This document shows, one piece after another, positions 62,905 through 64,000 of a stretch of 64,000 nt of DNA. The notes beneath the pieces were generated by a model. That model saw only the letters and a program-made list of their open reading frames with translations, was not told the DNA's origin and made no database searches. Within the stretch, counting starts at the first letter, position 1, and every line of letters begins with the position of its first letter. The stretch is from Bacteroidia bacterium (lineage in GTDB: Bacteria > Bacteroidota > Bacteroidia > Chitinophagales > Chitinophagaceae). The position numbers and the translations under genes were made by a program. The stretch covers positions 1 to 64,000 of the forward strand of contig JAUHYD010000016.1 of NCBI GenBank assembly GCA_030426665.1, read 5' to 3'.

Positions 62905-64000
62905 GTGATAGAAGGTTTTACGTGATAAAGGTCTTTATAGGTGACGAGATTGGCAAATCGGGTTTTTATGATAGTCCGTTTTTTGACTTATCATAGACTG
63001 ATGTGTGTCTATGGTAAAAGTCCCTTCCTCCATGGCGGACACAGTAAGGGGAGGTGAAAGCCCCTCCCTTAAGGGAAGCGAGGTGTTATGTACCCCTTGT
63101 TTTGACAATTTGGTAATTGGTGTTTTTGGAAAGTTGTTTTTGTTTGAATTTTAATGGCAGGATTGAAGGGTAGGTTAGAGCTTGTTGCAGTGGCCGTGCG
63201 AGGAGATAAATGTAAATGTGTAGGAGTGAGGGAAGCAGAATTTTACCACCCCAGCCACAAAAACCGGTAAACCGGAGTTTTTGTGCCGTCCCCTCCTAAA
63301 AACAGGAGGGGAGTTCCCTTAAGGCGTAAACTTAACAAGTGTAATAGACATTTGTGAGTGGAGGCCCCCACCCGCCACTGCGGACACGGCAAGGGGAGGG
63401 ACGTGTTACGTACGACTCTTGTTGTTGTGTTTTAAGTGTTTGGCAATTAGTGTTGTTTATTGTCTGAACCATGATGGGCAGGGTTAAAGGAATGACAGCA
63501 TTGTGTGCTGTACGGAAGAGGAGGTGTTTATCGGCGTTAATAACGCCGTGCCAAAGCATCCGAGTTACAAACTTGGATGAGTGGGTTATATACTTTTCTC
63601 GAACGTACTTTCTTTTGTTTGCCGATAAGAAAGTACCAAAGAAAAGGCCCCCATTGCCTAACTGCATCTGCCACGGCAAAGGGATGGCTATACGTTGTTG
63701 TTGCAGGGGAATATTTAGCGACATGGTGCTGGTTTTCTGTCTATCTCTTGCTGTTATTGGGCTGTAGTGCAGGGTCAGCCTTTCGGTTTTTCCATTTTGC
63801 GTTTTTGCTTACTGCTACGACCGAAAAAGGCACCATCAGAGGCTGGGCAGTTGTTCCGCTGTCGTCGTTTTTGCCGTCAGAGTACTGCTTCTGTCAGTAA
63901 TGTTTCGTCAATTAGCAATTGACTGCCGTTGTGACGAGTCGGGAGACTTCACCATTCATTTGTTTTAAGTGACTACGGTAATCGGGGTCTTAACAAACGA
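62905..64000. other. Hairpin-rich non-coding region at the window edge
   Basis: No gene is supported; short plus-strand frames at 63471-63767 and 63577-63900 have no family look and overlap each other. Inverted repeats are dense: TATGATA/TATCATA (62967-62995), CATAGAC/GTCTATG (62992-63013), CCCCTCCT/AGGAGGGG (63290-63311), ACTTTCTT/AAGAAAGT (~63608-63635). Two diverged copies of one segment lie at 63035-63123 and 63380-63452 (GCGGACAC at both starts), the first holding an extra ~30 bases. The region may be old mobile-element debris. Confidence 0.5.

Noticed and set aside
63471-63900. Two overlapping plus-strand frames
   Set aside because: No domain, start signal or family resemblance is visible; the DNA has hairpins typical of non-coding repeats.

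Overview
The window looks like chromosomal DNA from a member of the Bacteroidota, most likely the Chitinophagales/Chitinophagaceae side of the phylum. The basis is several independent features: three proteins ending in type IX secretion (T9SS) type A C-terminal sorting domains and one ending in the gliding-motility-associated CHU_C (type B) domain; promoter -7 boxes of the Bacteroidota form TAnnTTTG in front of many genes, twice with a well-spaced TTG at -33; a ribosomal protein S1 with an acidic N-terminal extension; a Thx ribosomal protein; and DUF3810 and DUF4292 proteins. No rRNA, tRNA or CRISPR array was recognised.

Layout. 1-7835: the 3' part of a giant secreted protein made of about 24 BIG2 immunoglobulin-like repeats with a propeller-like insert. 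7836-9334: a strong terminator and a fully decayed IS3-family element. 9335-11377: rpsA. 11716-16122: a second BIG2/T9SS protein, a lipoprotein N-acetylmuramoyl-L-alanine amidase and an SBBP-type T9SS protein. 16177-18426: a padR-pspC regulatory pair. 18566-19497: about five ~104-bp repeats split by a small GIY-YIG nuclease gene. 19505-25328: small proteins, panB, a VWA-like membrane protein, an outer-membrane protein, a nucleotide-sugar epimerase and Thx. 25422-33109: a glycosyltransferase, tmk, a 1069-residue CHU_C protein, a secreted C1 peptidase and a WbqC-like protein.

33246-54211 is mostly housekeeping: an RsmF-like rRNA methyltransferase, an acyl-CoA dehydrogenase, a 52-residue lipoprotein, the cluster dut / nucleotidyltransferase / TPR / DUF4292 (the last three overlapping), a fused branched-chain 2-oxoacid dehydrogenase E1, a DUF3810 protein, gmk, a TMTC-like GT-C protein, a transglutaminase-like membrane protein, a TraB/GumN protein, a family 2 glycosyltransferase overlapping rsmG, and a YebC-family protein. 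54389-56782 holds an MBOAT O-acyltransferase with its SGNH-like partner. 57334-61683 is an accessory stretch with CPBP-like and DUF-type membrane proteins, an arsR-AHSA1 pair and two secreted hypotheticals, punctuated by three copies of a 76-bp twin-hairpin repeat. 61882-64000 holds a helix-turn-helix protein and about 1.1 kb of hairpin-rich DNA without a convincing gene.

The best leads for something undescribed are the twin-hairpin repeat that brackets two small gene cassettes, the GIY-YIG gene inside a tandem-repeat array, the 10-unit higher-order duplication in the giant BIG2 protein, and the two-site operator overlapping the arsR promoter. No complete novel defence or metabolic system was identified.
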